The notes beneath the pieces were generated by a model. That model worked only from the letters and a program-made list of their open reading frames with translations. It had not been told where the DNA came from and ran no database searches. A stretch of DNA of 64,000 nucleotides from an uncultured Flavobacteriaceae bacterium. Lineage in GTDB: Bacteria > Bacteroidota > Bacteroidia > Flavobacteriales > Flavobacteriaceae. Location of the stretch: assembly GCA_947501845.1 (NCBI GenBank), contig CANMXP010000004.1, positions 1 through 64,000 on the forward strand, given 5' to 3'. A program made the translations under genes and the position numbers. This document shows, in pieces, positions 46,772 to 56,283 of the stretch; position 1 is the stretch's first letter, and each line of letters starts with the position of its first letter.

Positions 46772-46810
46772 CAAAGATATGAAAAATTTATTATGCACGC
46801 ATAATAAATT
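46772..46810 (-). promoter_or_regulatory. Putative MarR operator and fad promoter
   Basis: AATTTATTATGC (46785-46796) and GCATAATAAATT (46799-46810) form a perfect 12-bp inverted repeat with a 2-bp centre. A -7 element TATCTTTG (46779-46772, minus strand) begins 6 nt downstream. The operator thus covers the -33 region, a repressor position. Transcription would start near 46768, with a 14-nt leader to the marR ATG. Confidence 0.7.
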
Positions 46811-46866
46811 GTATAAAAATTAACACATTTTAGTTGAGAGAGTATTGAAAATGTGTCACATGATTT

Positions 46867-48642
46867 TTAAAGTTCTGGCCTGTAGATTTTTTCTATTAAA
46901 TCTACATATTTAGCCTTAATCACTTTTCTTTTCATTTTCATTGTAGGCGTTAAGTGGCCAGCATCAATTGACCAGATATCTGGGGTTATTTCGAATTTTT
47001 TAATCTGTTCCCACTTACCAAAGTTTTTATTGGCATCGTCAATTTCTTCTTGAATACGTTCCAATAACTGTGGGTTGGTAATGATGTCGTTTTTAGATTG
47101 GAAGGTTATGTTGTGTCGTCTTCCCCATTCTTCAACAAATTCGAAATTAAGTTGGATTAATGCGGCAGGCATTTTTTCGCCTTCTCCAATAATCATTATT
47201 TGTTCAATAAATCTTGATTGTTTAAATTGATTCTCCAATAGGGCAGGAGCTACATATTTACCACCAGATGTTTTGAACATTTCTTTTTTACGATCGGTAA
47301 TTTTTAAGAAGTTGTCATCATCAACTTCTCCAATATCACCTGTATGGAAATAATTTTCAGTCATTACCTCCTTTGTTTTTTCTAAATCCTTATAATAACC
47401 AAGCATGATATTTGGACCTTTAACTAAAATTTCTCCATCATCTGCTATTTTAACTTCAACATTATCAATAATCCGACCAACGGTTCCAATTTTAATGCCT
47501 CTATTAAAGGGACAATTTACAGAAACTACGGGAGATGTTTCTGTTAATCCATATCCTTCGAGTATTTCCATTTTGGCAGCAGAAAACACCCTGATTAATC
47601 GCTGTTGTAATGCAGCACTTCCAGATACCAAAGTGTTAATATTTCCTCCTAAAGCATCTCGCCATTTATTGAAAATAAGTTTATTTGCTATTTTTAATTG
47701 AAATTCATACCACCATCCGTTCTTGCCATAAGGCTCATGTTTTAAGCCTAAGTTTACTGCCCAAAAAAACAATATCTTTTTTATGCCTTTTAATTCTGCT
47801 CCTTTAGCAATTATTTTATCGTACATTTTTTCATAAAGCCTAGGAACAGCAGTCATGATATGCGGTTTAATTTCTTTTAAGTTATCACTTATGGTTTCGA
47901 TACTCTCTGCAAAATATATTTCAATACCACAATATTGGTACAAGTACAATATCATTCTTTCAAAAACATGGCATATCGGCAAGAAGCTTAATGCTTTAGA
48001 TTTACCTGTTTCTAAAGGGACTCTAGACATGCTGTCCAGAACATTTGATACCAAGTTGTTATGAGATAGCATAACGCCTTTTGGCTTACCAGTGGTACCC
48101 GATGTATATATTATAGTCGCTAAATCATTAGGATTAACAGCTTCTTTTCTAGAATCAACTTCACTTTGATTGCCAGTATCTTCACCTAATTTTAAAACTT
48201 CTTTCCAATTGCTTTCACCATTAATATCATTAAAAGTGTATACGCCTTTAAGCTTTGTATTGCTTTTAATAGCATTGAGTTTCTCCAAAACCTCTACATC
48301 TGAAACAAAACAATAAATGGCCTCAGAATGATTTAAAATATATTCATAATCTTCTGCAGCTATCGTTGGATAAATTGGGACATTTTGCGCACCAATTTGA
48401 AGAATTCCTATATCTAAAACATTCCATTCGGTTCTATTTGTTGAAGAAATTACAGCAATCTTATCATTTAATTGAACCCCCAAACGTAATAACCCTCTAC
48501 TAATAGCATTGGCTTGGTTAATATATTCTTGAGTCGAAATAGAATGCCATTCACCATTATACTTAGAAGTGAATGCTTTATCTAAATTATAAGTTTCTAA
48601 CTGATAATAGGGAAAATCAAAAATTCTTGTAACGTTTGCCAT
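46867..48642 (-). CDS. Long-chain fatty-acid CoA ligase (AMP-forming)
   Basis: The 591-residue adenylate-forming enzyme has the P-loop-like motif IIYTSGTTGKPKGVMLSHNN, then EGYGLTETSP, the YFHTGDIGEVD hinge and ITDRKKEMFKTSGGKYVAP. It activates fatty acids to acyl-CoA and feeds the downstream fadNAE enzymes. It ends 112 nt before marR and is transcribed from its own promoter. The C-terminal lysine is in MKMKRKVIK. It is in the group often named FadD or FAA1-like. Confidence 0.9.
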   Translation of the reverse strand: MANVTRIFDFPYYQLETYNLDKAFTSKYNGEWHSISTQEYINQANAISRGLLRLGVQLNDKIAVISSTNRTEWNVLDIGILQIGAQNVPIYPTIAAEDYEYILNHSEAIYCFVSDVEVLEKLNAIKSNTKLKGVYTFNDINGESNWKEVLKLGEDTGNQSEVDSRKEAVNPNDLATIIYTSGTTGKPKGVMLSHNNLVSNVLDSMSRVPLETGKSKALSFLPICHVFERMILYLYQYCGIEIYFAESIETISDNLKEIKPHIMTAVPRLYEKMYDKIIAKGAELKGIKKILFFWAVNLGLKHEPYGKNGWWYEFQLKIANKLIFNKWRDALGGNINTLVSGSAALQQRLIRVFSAAKMEILEGYGLTETSPVVSVNCPFNRGIKIGTVGRIIDNVEVKIADDGEILVKGPNIMLGYYKDLEKTKEVMTENYFHTGDIGEVDDDNFLKITDRKKEMFKTSGGKYVAPALLENQFKQSRFIEQIMIIGEGEKMPAALIQLNFEFVEEWGRRHNITFQSKNDIITNPQLLERIQEEIDDANKNFGKWEQIKKFEITPDIWSIDAGHLTPTMKMKRKVIKAKYVDLIEKIYRPEL

Positions 48643-48997
48643 TTGCTATAGTTTCTTGTATTGCAAAATATGAAATTAAAAAGGATTTTCAAATTGAACT
48701 TGAAAATAGAATTCTATAGAACGGTTTATGAATACTTTAGAAAACATATTTATTGATTTCTAAATTTGGGGTATTGTATTTCACTATTTATTGCGAATTA
48801 ACTTGAATAATTTGATTTTTTTTTAATAATTATGAAAATCACATCTAATTATTCATAATAAATAACAAAATCACATGAAATTCATGTCTTTATTAAATTA
48901 TTATATAAACAAAGCTTAAAAGTTTGTGTATTTCATTTTTTTAAAGGTGTTACTCAAACGTTTTCGTTGAAAAATCAATAAAAAAATCGTGGGTTTA
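48643..48997. other. Gene-free AT-rich stretch between the acyl-CoA ligase and pflB
   Basis: The 355 nt are very AT-rich. Apart from the promoter of the minus-strand ligase near 48.65-48.7 kb, which I cannot pin down, I see no gene, RNA gene or clear repeat. The pflB promoter begins at its right end. Confidence 0.5.
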
Positions 48998-49041
48998 CTG
49001 ACAATTGTCAGCTTTATAGTTGCATCCAGTATATAACTTTG
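48998..49041 (+). promoter_or_regulatory. Fnr-type box and promoter of pflB
   Basis: A perfect 14-bp palindrome CTGACAATTGTCAG (48998-49011) contains TGAC-AATT-GTCA. A -7 element TAACTTTG lies at 49034-49041. The palindrome centre is 29.5 bp before the first base of the -7 element, as at ccoS and ccoI. The start would be near 49045, placing the box at about -41 and leaving a 47-nt leader. No good -33 TTG is seen, as expected for an activator-dependent promoter. Confidence 0.8.
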
Positions 49042-49091
49042 AAATAGTAAAACAAACATGATTATATAAAATATTAATAAAAATAAAAACA

Positions 49092-51317
49092 ATGGAAGTA
49101 AAACAATTTAACTACGGAATTTGGACTGAAAAAGTCAATGTAAGAGATTTTGTTATTAATAACATTACTCCTTATCATGGAACATCAGAATTTTTGGTTG
49201 GCCCAAGTACAAGAACTCAAGAATTATGGGAAGTATGCAAACAAGCTACTAAGGAAGAACGACAAAACAATGGTGTGCGTTCTATAGATACTGAAACAAT
49301 CTCGACAGTTAGTGCCTTCAAGGCAGGGTATATTGATAGAGACAATGAAGTTATTGTAGGATTGCAAACAGATGAATTATTAAAACGGACCATGAAACCT
49401 TTTGGAGGTTTTAAAGTAGTTCAAAAAGCGTTATCGGAACATGGCGTAAAACCTAATGATGCCTTAACGGAATTATTTTCAAAATATGTTAAAACTCATA
49501 ATGATGGTGTTTTTGATGCCTATAATGCAGAAATTAAAAAATACCGTTCATTAGGTTTCCTAACAGGGTTACCAGATAACTACGCTCGTGGTAGAATAAT
49601 TGGTGATTACAGACGTGTGGCTTTATACGGAATAGACTTCTTAATTAAATCTAAACAAGAAGATTTAGCAAATATAGAAGGTCCAATGAGTGATGCCGTT
49701 ATTCGTTTGCGAGAAGAAGTTTCTGAGCAAATAAAAGCATTGAAAGAAATGATTGAATTAGGTGCTAAATATGATTTAGACTTAACGCGTCCTGCTGAAA
49801 ATGCAAAAGAAGCTGTACAATGGACATACATGGCATACTTAGCTGCTGTAAAAGAGCAAGATGGAGCAGCCATGTCTTTAGGTAATGTATCTACATTTTT
49901 AGATATCTATATTGAAAATGATTTACAAGAAGGTCTTATAACTGAAGAAGAAGCTCAGGAATATATCGATCAATTTGTTATGAAACTTCGTATGGTACGT
50001 CATTTAAGAATGAGTGCTTATGATGAAATTTTTGCTGGCGATCCAACCTGGGTAACTGAAGCTATTGGCGGTATGTTTGAAGATGGGAGAACTAAGGTTA
50101 CTAAAACGTCTTTCCGTTTCTTAAACACATTATATAACTTAGGGCCTTCTCCAGAACCAAATATGACAATTCTTTGGTCTGAAGAGCTGCCGCAAAATTT
50201 TAAAGATTTTTGTGCTAAAGTATCTATTGATACATCATCAATTCAATTTGAAAATGACGCATTAATGAGAGTGAGCAGAGGATCTGATGATTACGGAATA
50301 GCATGTTGTGTATCTCACCAGGCGTTGGGAAAATCAATTCAGTTCTTTGGAGCACGTACCAACTTAGCTAAAACATTATTATTAGCTATTAACGGAGGGC
50401 GTTGTGAAATAACAGGAACTCAAATGGTAGATGGTATAGAACCTTGCGATTGTGAGTATTTAGATTTCGATAAAGTCATGGCTAATTTCAAAATAGCCAT
50501 GAAAGAAGTAGCACGTGTTTATAATGATTCTATGAACATTATTCACTACATGCACGATAAATATTATTACGAAAAAGCTCAAATGGCATTAATTGATACA
50601 AATCCAAGTATTAATATTGCTTACGGTATAGCAGGTTTATCAATTGTAGCAGATTCATTGTCTGCCATTAAATATGCTAAGGTTAAACCTATTAGAAATG
50701 AAGAAGGGTTAACTGTTGATTTTAAAATAGAAGGTGATTTTCCATACTATGGTAATGATGATGATAGAGTAGATGTATTAGCCGCTAATGCAGTTGCAGA
50801 TTTTAATGATGAGTTAAAGGAATTGGCAGTTTATAAAGATGCTGAGCCAACTATGTCTGTATTAACCATTACATCTAATGTGGTATATGGAAAGAAAACA
50901 GGAGCAACACCAGATGGTAGAGCAAAAGGCATTCCTTTTGCACCAGGTGCTAATCCTATGCACGGTCGCGATTCTCAAGGAGCCATCGCATCGTTGAACT
51001 CAGTAGCTAAAATAGATTATAAAGATTCTCAGGATGGTATTTCAAATACATTCTCAATAGTACCAAAATCTTTAGGAGCTAATGATGAAGATAGAATTGA
51101 AAATTTAGCAACTATTTTAGATGGTTATTTCTCTAAAAATGCACAACATATTAATATTAATGTGTTGAATAAAGAGACGTTGATTGATGCTATGGATCAC
51201 CCAGAAGAATATCCACAATTAACAATTCGTGTGTCTGGTTATGCTGTTAATTTTGTAAGATTAACTAAAGAGCAGCAACTAGAAGTTATTACACGTTCTT
51301 TCCACGAATCCATGTAG
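49092..51317 (+). CDS. pflB: Pyruvate formate-lyase (formate acetyltransferase)
   Basis: The 741-residue glycyl-radical enzyme has the active-site pair Cys405-Cys406 (GIACCVSHQ) and the radical Gly716 in RVSGYAVNF. Length and both motifs match the anaerobic PflB. It converts pyruvate and CoA to acetyl-CoA and formate without oxygen. Its activating enzyme follows at 51365 and an OFA-family carrier after that. The Fnr-type box upstream explains how expression would be limited to low oxygen. Confidence 0.96.
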   Translation: MEVKQFNYGIWTEKVNVRDFVINNITPYHGTSEFLVGPSTRTQELWEVCKQATKEERQNNGVRSIDTETISTVSAFKAGYIDRDNEVIVGLQTDELLKRTMKPFGGFKVVQKALSEHGVKPNDALTELFSKYVKTHNDGVFDAYNAEIKKYRSLGFLTGLPDNYARGRIIGDYRRVALYGIDFLIKSKQEDLANIEGPMSDAVIRLREEVSEQIKALKEMIELGAKYDLDLTRPAENAKEAVQWTYMAYLAAVKEQDGAAMSLGNVSTFLDIYIENDLQEGLITEEEAQEYIDQFVMKLRMVRHLRMSAYDEIFAGDPTWVTEAIGGMFEDGRTKVTKTSFRFLNTLYNLGPSPEPNMTILWSEELPQNFKDFCAKVSIDTSSIQFENDALMRVSRGSDDYGIACCVSHQALGKSIQFFGARTNLAKTLLLAINGGRCEITGTQMVDGIEPCDCEYLDFDKVMANFKIAMKEVARVYNDSMNIIHYMHDKYYYEKAQMALIDTNPSINIAYGIAGLSIVADSLSAIKYAKVKPIRNEEGLTVDFKIEGDFPYYGNDDDRVDVLAANAVADFNDELKELAVYKDAEPTMSVLTITSNVVYGKKTGATPDGRAKGIPFAPGANPMHGRDSQGAIASLNSVAKIDYKDSQDGISNTFSIVPKSLGANDEDRIENLATILDGYFSKNAQHININVLNKETLIDAMDHPEEYPQLTIRVSGYAVNFVRLTKEQQLEVITRSFHESM

Positions 51318-51342
51318 TTTTATTAATATTTTTAAGTATCTG

Positions 51343-51367
51343 CAAAAGAAGTATCATACTTCTTTTG
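51343..51367 (+). other. Hairpin between pflB and pflA covering the pflA start codon
   Basis: CAAAAGAAGTA (51343-51353) pairs perfectly with TACTTCTTTTG (51357-51367) around a 3-nt loop. The last three bases of the stem are the TTG (51365-51367) that is the only usable in-frame start upstream of the conserved region of pflA. The stem would keep that codon paired unless it is melted. Confidence 0.6.
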
Positions 51368-52144
51368 TGGATACTAAATTTAAAAAATTATCCTATCAAA
51401 ACAGAAGAAAACATATTAAGAGTACACTCTATTGAATCCTTTGGAACACATGATGGCCCGGGAATTCGAATGGTTATATTTTTACAAGGGTGTAAATTAA
51501 AATGTCTGTATTGTCATAACCCAGATACCATTCAAACATCTGGAGGTACTTTATATCATATTGAGGAGTTGGTGCAGATGGCGGTAAAGGAAAAAGCCTA
51601 TTTTGGTAAAAAAGGAGGGGTTACAGTATCTGGTGGAGAACCTTTATTACAATCCAAAGAATTAGTCCCTTTCTTTAAAAGATTAAAAGAGGAAGGTATT
51701 CATACGAATATTGATACGAATGGTAGAATACTGAATCATTTCACAGAAGATTTATTAGATACCTACGCAGATTTAGTCATGTTGGATATTAAGCATATGA
51801 CGGAGGAAGGTTATGAAGCCATAACGGGAATGCGTAATAAAGAAACTGCTTTTAATTTTGCCAAGCATAGAGAAGCATCAGGAAAAAAAATGTGGTTGCG
51901 ATATGTACTCATACCAGAAATTACTAATAAACCTGAGCTTTTACACCAAATGGGAGCGTGTTTTAAAGATTATAAAACTATTGAAAAGATTGAGTTGCAA
52001 CCCTATCACAAACTAGGGATTCATAAGTGGGAAGCTTTAGGTTGGGATTATAAACTGAAGGAAGTACGTGAAAATACAGAAGAAGAGATAGATGCAGCAG
52101 TCGAGATTTTAAAAAATTATTTTAAAGAAGTTAAAGTAAATTAA
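51365..52144 (+). CDS. pflA: Pyruvate formate-lyase-activating enzyme (radical SAM)
   Basis: The 259-residue radical SAM protein has the cluster motif Cys43-x3-Cys47-x2-Cys50 (GCKLKCLYCHNP). It then shows GGVTVSGGEPLLQ (SAM-binding GGE) and the preceding SIESFGTHDGPGIR typical of PflA. It puts the glycyl radical on PflB. There is no ATG before the conserved start (RVHSIESFG), so TTG at 51365 is the best choice; it sits in a hairpin stem. It is 47 nt after pflB. Confidence 0.93.
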   Translation: MWILNLKNYPIKTEENILRVHSIESFGTHDGPGIRMVIFLQGCKLKCLYCHNPDTIQTSGGTLYHIEELVQMAVKEKAYFGKKGGVTVSGGEPLLQSKELVPFFKRLKEEGIHTNIDTNGRILNHFTEDLLDTYADLVMLDIKHMTEEGYEAITGMRNKETAFNFAKHREASGKKMWLRYVLIPEITNKPELLHQMGACFKDYKTIEKIELQPYHKLGIHKWEALGWDYKLKEVRENTEEEIDAAVEILKNYFKEVKVN

Positions 52145-52182
52145 AAAGTGTTGTTGGTTATCGACACTTAAATATAAATATT

Positions 52183-53439
52183 ATGCAAACACAAAAACTT
52201 AAAAACCGTTGGTTAATAGCTGCTTCAGCAGTTGGGATACATATTTCAATTGGGTCTGTTTATGCTTATTCTGTAATGACCAACCCTGTAAAAGATATTT
52301 TTGATGTTGATGGTAGTGTTATAAAATGGGCATTTAAAATTGCTATTTTATTATTGGGGCTATCGGCAGCATTTTTAGGTAGATGGGTAGAGAAAGTAGG
52401 ACCTAAAGTAAGTGGTACAACAGCGGGATTGTTTTATGGCATTGGTATTTTAGGTTCTGGATTAGCCGTACAATTTGAATCATTAATCCTCTTTTATTTA
52501 TGCTACGGCGTTATTGGTGGTATTGGATTAGGCCTTGGATATATTACACCAGTAAGTACCTTGGTGAAATGGTTTCCAGACAGACGTGGTCTAGCGACAG
52601 GAATGGCTATTATGGGATTTGGTTTTGCTGCCTTAATTTTTGGACCAGTGATGCAATCGCTTTTTGACGCTGTTGGTGTATCTAACGCTTTTTACGTTTT
52701 AGGCGTTATATACATGATATTAATATTGTCTTCTGCTAGATATATTGAAAGACCACCAGAAGGTTATATGCCAGAAGGTTTTAAACCAGGAGAAGGAAAA
52801 ACTATAAAAGCAGACATGGCCAATATAGATGCGAATGCTTCATTAAAAACGGCACGTTTTTATTACATCTGGATTATGATGTTTATTAATATTGCTTGTG
52901 GTATTGCCATTATATCTGCTGCAAGCCCAATGATGCAAGAAAAACTTAATTACACACCTATGGAAGCAGCTGCCATAGTGGGATTAATAGGAGTGTTTAA
53001 TGGTTTGGGTAGGATTATGTGGTCTAGTCTTTCAGATTATTTAGGGCGTGCGAATACTTATATTATATTCTTTGCTTTTCAAATTCTGGCTTTCTTTTTC
53101 TTACCAAAAATTTCAATGGAACTAGCTTTTTTAATCGTTCTGTTTACAGTTATCACTATGTATGGCGGAGGTTTTGCTACATTGCCAGCATTTTTGGGTG
53201 ATTTATTCGGAACCAAACAATTAGGAGCAATACATGGTATGGTATTAGCAGCTTGGGGGTTAGCTGGAGTTGTAGGCCCTACAATTTATGATGTTGTTAA
53301 AAATGCGACAGGATCATTAGATGCTACCTTAGAAGTCTTCGCAGGACTATTTGTTATTGCATTAATTGTATCATTATTAATGAAACGAACCGTAAATCAA
53401 GCCTATAAAAAAATAAATGAGAAACTAAATTTTGCTTAA
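52183..53439 (+). CDS. OFA-family MFS transporter (oxalate/formate antiporter-like)
   Basis: The 418-residue MFS carrier has about 12 membrane helices. Visible are SVYAYSVMTNPVKDIF, the loop WFPDRRGLATGMAIMGFG of OFA members and SDYLGRANTYI between the halves. Family members exchange oxalate, formate, lactate or related acids. Next to pflBA, formate or another fermentation acid is the natural candidate, by context only. It starts 38 nt after pflA and ends at a clear terminator. Confidence 0.85.
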   Translation: MQTQKLKNRWLIAASAVGIHISIGSVYAYSVMTNPVKDIFDVDGSVIKWAFKIAILLLGLSAAFLGRWVEKVGPKVSGTTAGLFYGIGILGSGLAVQFESLILFYLCYGVIGGIGLGLGYITPVSTLVKWFPDRRGLATGMAIMGFGFAALIFGPVMQSLFDAVGVSNAFYVLGVIYMILILSSARYIERPPEGYMPEGFKPGEGKTIKADMANIDANASLKTARFYYIWIMMFINIACGIAIISAASPMMQEKLNYTPMEAAAIVGLIGVFNGLGRIMWSSLSDYLGRANTYIIFFAFQILAFFFLPKISMELAFLIVLFTVITMYGGGFATLPAFLGDLFGTKQLGAIHGMVLAAWGLAGVVGPTIYDVVKNATGSLDATLEVFAGLFVIALIVSLLMKRTVNQAYKKINEKLNFA

Positions 53440-53465
53440 TAGCATTGTTTTTTGTTTTAGTCGAG

Positions 53466-53500
53466 AAAAGCCCTTTCAAACTAACCTGAAAGGGCTTTTT
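53466..53500 (+). terminator. Rho-independent terminator of pflBA-OFA
   Basis: AAAAGCCCTTTCA (53466-53478) and TGAAAGGGCTTTT (53487-53499) form a perfect 13-bp stem with an 8-nt loop and a T-run at the end. It lies 27 nt after the transporter stop. Confidence 0.9.
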
Positions 53501-53642
53501 GACGAGTATCTAGCATTCACAAAAGCTTTCGATCAAGAAGAAACTTCATTTTACTTTCCATAAAGGTAACAATCACGAATAAACTAAGTTGTGCCAAATT
53601 CAGGATTCTTAATAAAATGATTTTAGCTAAACTATTGCAGAT

Positions 53643-54401
53643 CTAATTCATTAAAGTTGATATAACATCAATAAAGTCATCTTTTTTGGAACGTGAAATA
53701 CTTACTGTATCATTATTGTTCATAATGATATAACCGCCGTCTGACTTAATGTATTTTTTCACTTCCTTAAGATTGATTAGAAAACTATTATGAACTCTCA
53801 TAAAATCTTGTTCTAACAATAAGTTTTCATATTCTTTTAAGTGTTTGCTTACTAAAATTTTTTCAGATTTTTTTAGAATAAACGCTGTATAAGAGCCTTC
53901 GGCTTTACAGTAAATAATATCATTTACGTTTATAAATTCAAAACCATCAGAAGTCGCTAAACAAATTTTATTGAGTTTAGGCTTTTGTTGCTTAAGGTTT
54001 AACATAAGGGTTTCTAATTGCTTCTTATAAACTTCCTGATTTTTCTTAATACGAGCTTTTTCGACAGCTTTTTGCAGCTCCTCTAGATCTATAGGCTTTA
54101 AAAGATAATCTAGAGAACTAAATTTCACTGCTTTGATTGCATATTGTTCAAAAGCCGTAGTAAAAATAACTTCAAAATTAAGGAGAGATACTTGATTTAA
54201 TACATCAAAACCTGTACCAGTTTGTAGTTCTATATCCAAGAAAACGACATCAGGCTTTAATGACTTTATAATACTTACAGCTTCATCAACAGAACTAGCC
54301 ATTTCTACAATTTCAATATCTACGCAAAATTCTATTAAAAGATTTTTAAGGGTTTCTCTACTGTGTTTTTCATCTTCTACAATAACGGCTCTTAAACTCA
54401 T
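53643..54401 (-). CDS. LytTR-family response regulator
   Basis: The 252-residue regulator has a receiver domain with phospho-acceptor Asp56 (VVFLDIELQTG), the acidic pair Glu9-Asp10-Glu11 and a conserved Lys in LLKPI. A LytTR DNA-binding domain (about 145-245) follows: NVNDIIYCKAEGSYTAFIL, KEYENLLLEQDFMRVHNSFLINLK. It lies 10 nt downstream of a matching histidine kinase gene. LytTR proteins usually bind paired direct repeats, and a candidate pair is at 58671-58701. Confidence 0.92.
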   Translation of the reverse strand: MSLRAVIVEDEKHSRETLKNLLIEFCVDIEIVEMASSVDEAVSIIKSLKPDVVFLDIELQTGTGFDVLNQVSLLNFEVIFTTAFEQYAIKAVKFSSLDYLLKPIDLEELQKAVEKARIKKNQEVYKKQLETLMLNLKQQKPKLNKICLATSDGFEFINVNDIIYCKAEGSYTAFILKKSEKILVSKHLKEYENLLLEQDFMRVHNSFLINLKEVKKYIKSDGGYIIMNNNDTVSISRSKKDDFIDVISTLMN

Positions 54402-54411
54402 AACTAACTAT

Positions 54412-56280
54412 TTATATTGGAATTTTAACAATAACTTTTGTTCCTAAAGAATTGCCTTCATTATCTTTTTTATCTATTATCTTAATATGCTTTACATTGG
54501 TATCTTTCAATTTATTTAAAGATCTTAATCGTTCTTGGGTTACTTCTACACCTCTGGATCTATGTATAGATTCTTTTTTAGAAGTGATTTGTCTCCCTAT
54601 ACCATTATCATCAATCTCACAAATAATAAAATCATCGTCTTTTTTATAAGTTATACTAAGTTTTTTATCATGACCTTTTTTGTTAAGAAGCCCATGTATA
54701 ATAGCATTTTCAACAAAAGGCTGTACAATTAATGCGGGTATTTCAATAGCTTTCGTATCTACATCGTTATCAATATTAATAGTATAATTAAAAGTAGCAT
54801 TAAAACGGAGAGACTCTAATTCCAGATAGTCATTCAGCATATTAATTTCATCTTCAAGAAGCGCATTTGTTTCTATAGAACCTTCGAGTATATTACGCGT
54901 TAATCTACTAAATTTTGATAAATATTTTAAAGCAGAAATTCTATCGTTACTCGTTATTAAATTTTGAATAGAACTTAACGAGTTGAATATAAAATGTGGA
55001 TTTATTTGTGCGCGTAACGCTTGAGTTTTATTTGTAAAAGCTTCTTTTTGATAGTGCAATTTTTCATTTTGCTCTAAAAAGACTTTGTATGTTAACCCAT
55101 AAGCAAATATTATAATATCTAAAGCACACCCAATCATTAAATAATAGCGGCTATTCAAGTCTAGAAGTGCAGATCCTCTGGTGTGATAAAAATGAGCAAT
55201 GGTTCCTATTAAAAAGAAAAATAAGCCATAAACAATAAAATATACGAGTTTGTTTTTACCATTGAAAATTAAATAAATTAAACCAGCAGTTGAAGATGCA
55301 ATTAAAGTGAGGCGTTCCATATTTATAATATAAATATGACCAATAAAGAATTCATAATATAGAAAAGTAGTATCCAAAACAAAAACGAGTATTTGAAGTA
55401 CTAACATAAATTTTAAGAGTCGCTGTATAATGGGATAATCAATTTTTGTTTTTAAATAAAACATAACAAAAAAGATGTATGCCGAATTAATGAACATTTG
55501 CACAACCTCGTAAAACCAATATTTAAGAAGTAGATTATCTCCAAATAATACCTCGTATATCTTTAACTCATAACCACTTATAAGTACAAGTAGCCAAAAG
55601 ACATATAACGAATAAAATAGAAATTCTAATTGTTTTAGATATATAAAGAATGCTAGGGTTAGTAAAACCATAATAACGCATATTCCTGAAAAAACATACA
55701 TGGGAAGTAGAGACTTTGTTTCGCTCCATGTGGAATAATCCTTATTTAAAGTATGTTTAGCATGGCTTATGTAACTAAACTCCCAATCTTTTGGGTATTC
55801 TCTTGAGATCACTTTTTTTACTTTTAAATAAAGAAATCTATTTTGAAAAAGTGACGTGGAAGAAAAAGACACTTCAGAATGAAATTTCACTAACTGTACT
55901 TCTTTGTCTGCTTCAAATTGACCAATAATTTTATTGGAAATAGAATCATTATTTAAATTATAAAGTTTACCATAGCCAAAATTTCCAAATTTTAAATACC
56001 ATAAACTATCAGTTTTTATAGCACTAAGAGCCTCTTTAAAATCTAATTTAATCCAATAGGTGTCTTTAGGAAGCGTTTTGTCTACAAATAATTTTGGATC
56101 TTGAAAAGACGCATTGGAATGCAATATGGTGTTGATTGATAGTGTATCATCTATAGTCTTTAAAATGGTAAATGGTATAGAAGCAGTATTTTTGTTATTA
56201 ATTTGTTGTGCATAGCTGTTAAAGAATATACTAAGGGCAAGTAAAGTGAGTGGTGATATTTTATTTAAAAGCTTAAACAT
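54412..56280 (-). CDS. 7TMR-DISM sensor histidine kinase (HisKA_7-like/PF06580)
   Basis: The 622-residue protein has a signal peptide, an extracytoplasmic sensing domain (7TMR-DISMED2-type, about 25-185) and seven membrane helices (about 190-400). The C-terminal kinase region follows with phospho-acceptor His429 (INPHFIFNSLSSIQ). The ATPase has an N-box QPFVENAIIHG and G-box CEIDDNGIG. All needed residues are present. It presumably phosphorylates the LytTR regulator encoded 10 nt downstream. The ligand of the sensing domain is unknown. Confidence 0.9.
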   Translation of the reverse strand: MFKLLNKISPLTLLALSIFFNSYAQQINNKNTASIPFTILKTIDDTLSINTILHSNASFQDPKLFVDKTLPKDTYWIKLDFKEALSAIKTDSLWYLKFGNFGYGKLYNLNNDSISNKIIGQFEADKEVQLVKFHSEVSFSSTSLFQNRFLYLKVKKVISREYPKDWEFSYISHAKHTLNKDYSTWSETKSLLPMYVFSGICVIMVLLTLAFFIYLKQLEFLFYSLYVFWLLVLISGYELKIYEVLFGDNLLLKYWFYEVVQMFINSAYIFFVMFYLKTKIDYPIIQRLLKFMLVLQILVFVLDTTFLYYEFFIGHIYIINMERLTLIASSTAGLIYLIFNGKNKLVYFIVYGLFFFLIGTIAHFYHTRGSALLDLNSRYYLMIGCALDIIIFAYGLTYKVFLEQNEKLHYQKEAFTNKTQALRAQINPHFIFNSLSSIQNLITSNDRISALKYLSKFSRLTRNILEGSIETNALLEDEINMLNDYLELESLRFNATFNYTINIDNDVDTKAIEIPALIVQPFVENAIIHGLLNKKGHDKKLSITYKKDDDFIICEIDDNGIGRQITSKKESIHRSRGVEVTQERLRSLNKLKDTNVKHIKIIDKKDNEGNSLGTKVIVKIPI

Positions 56281-56283
56281 GAT

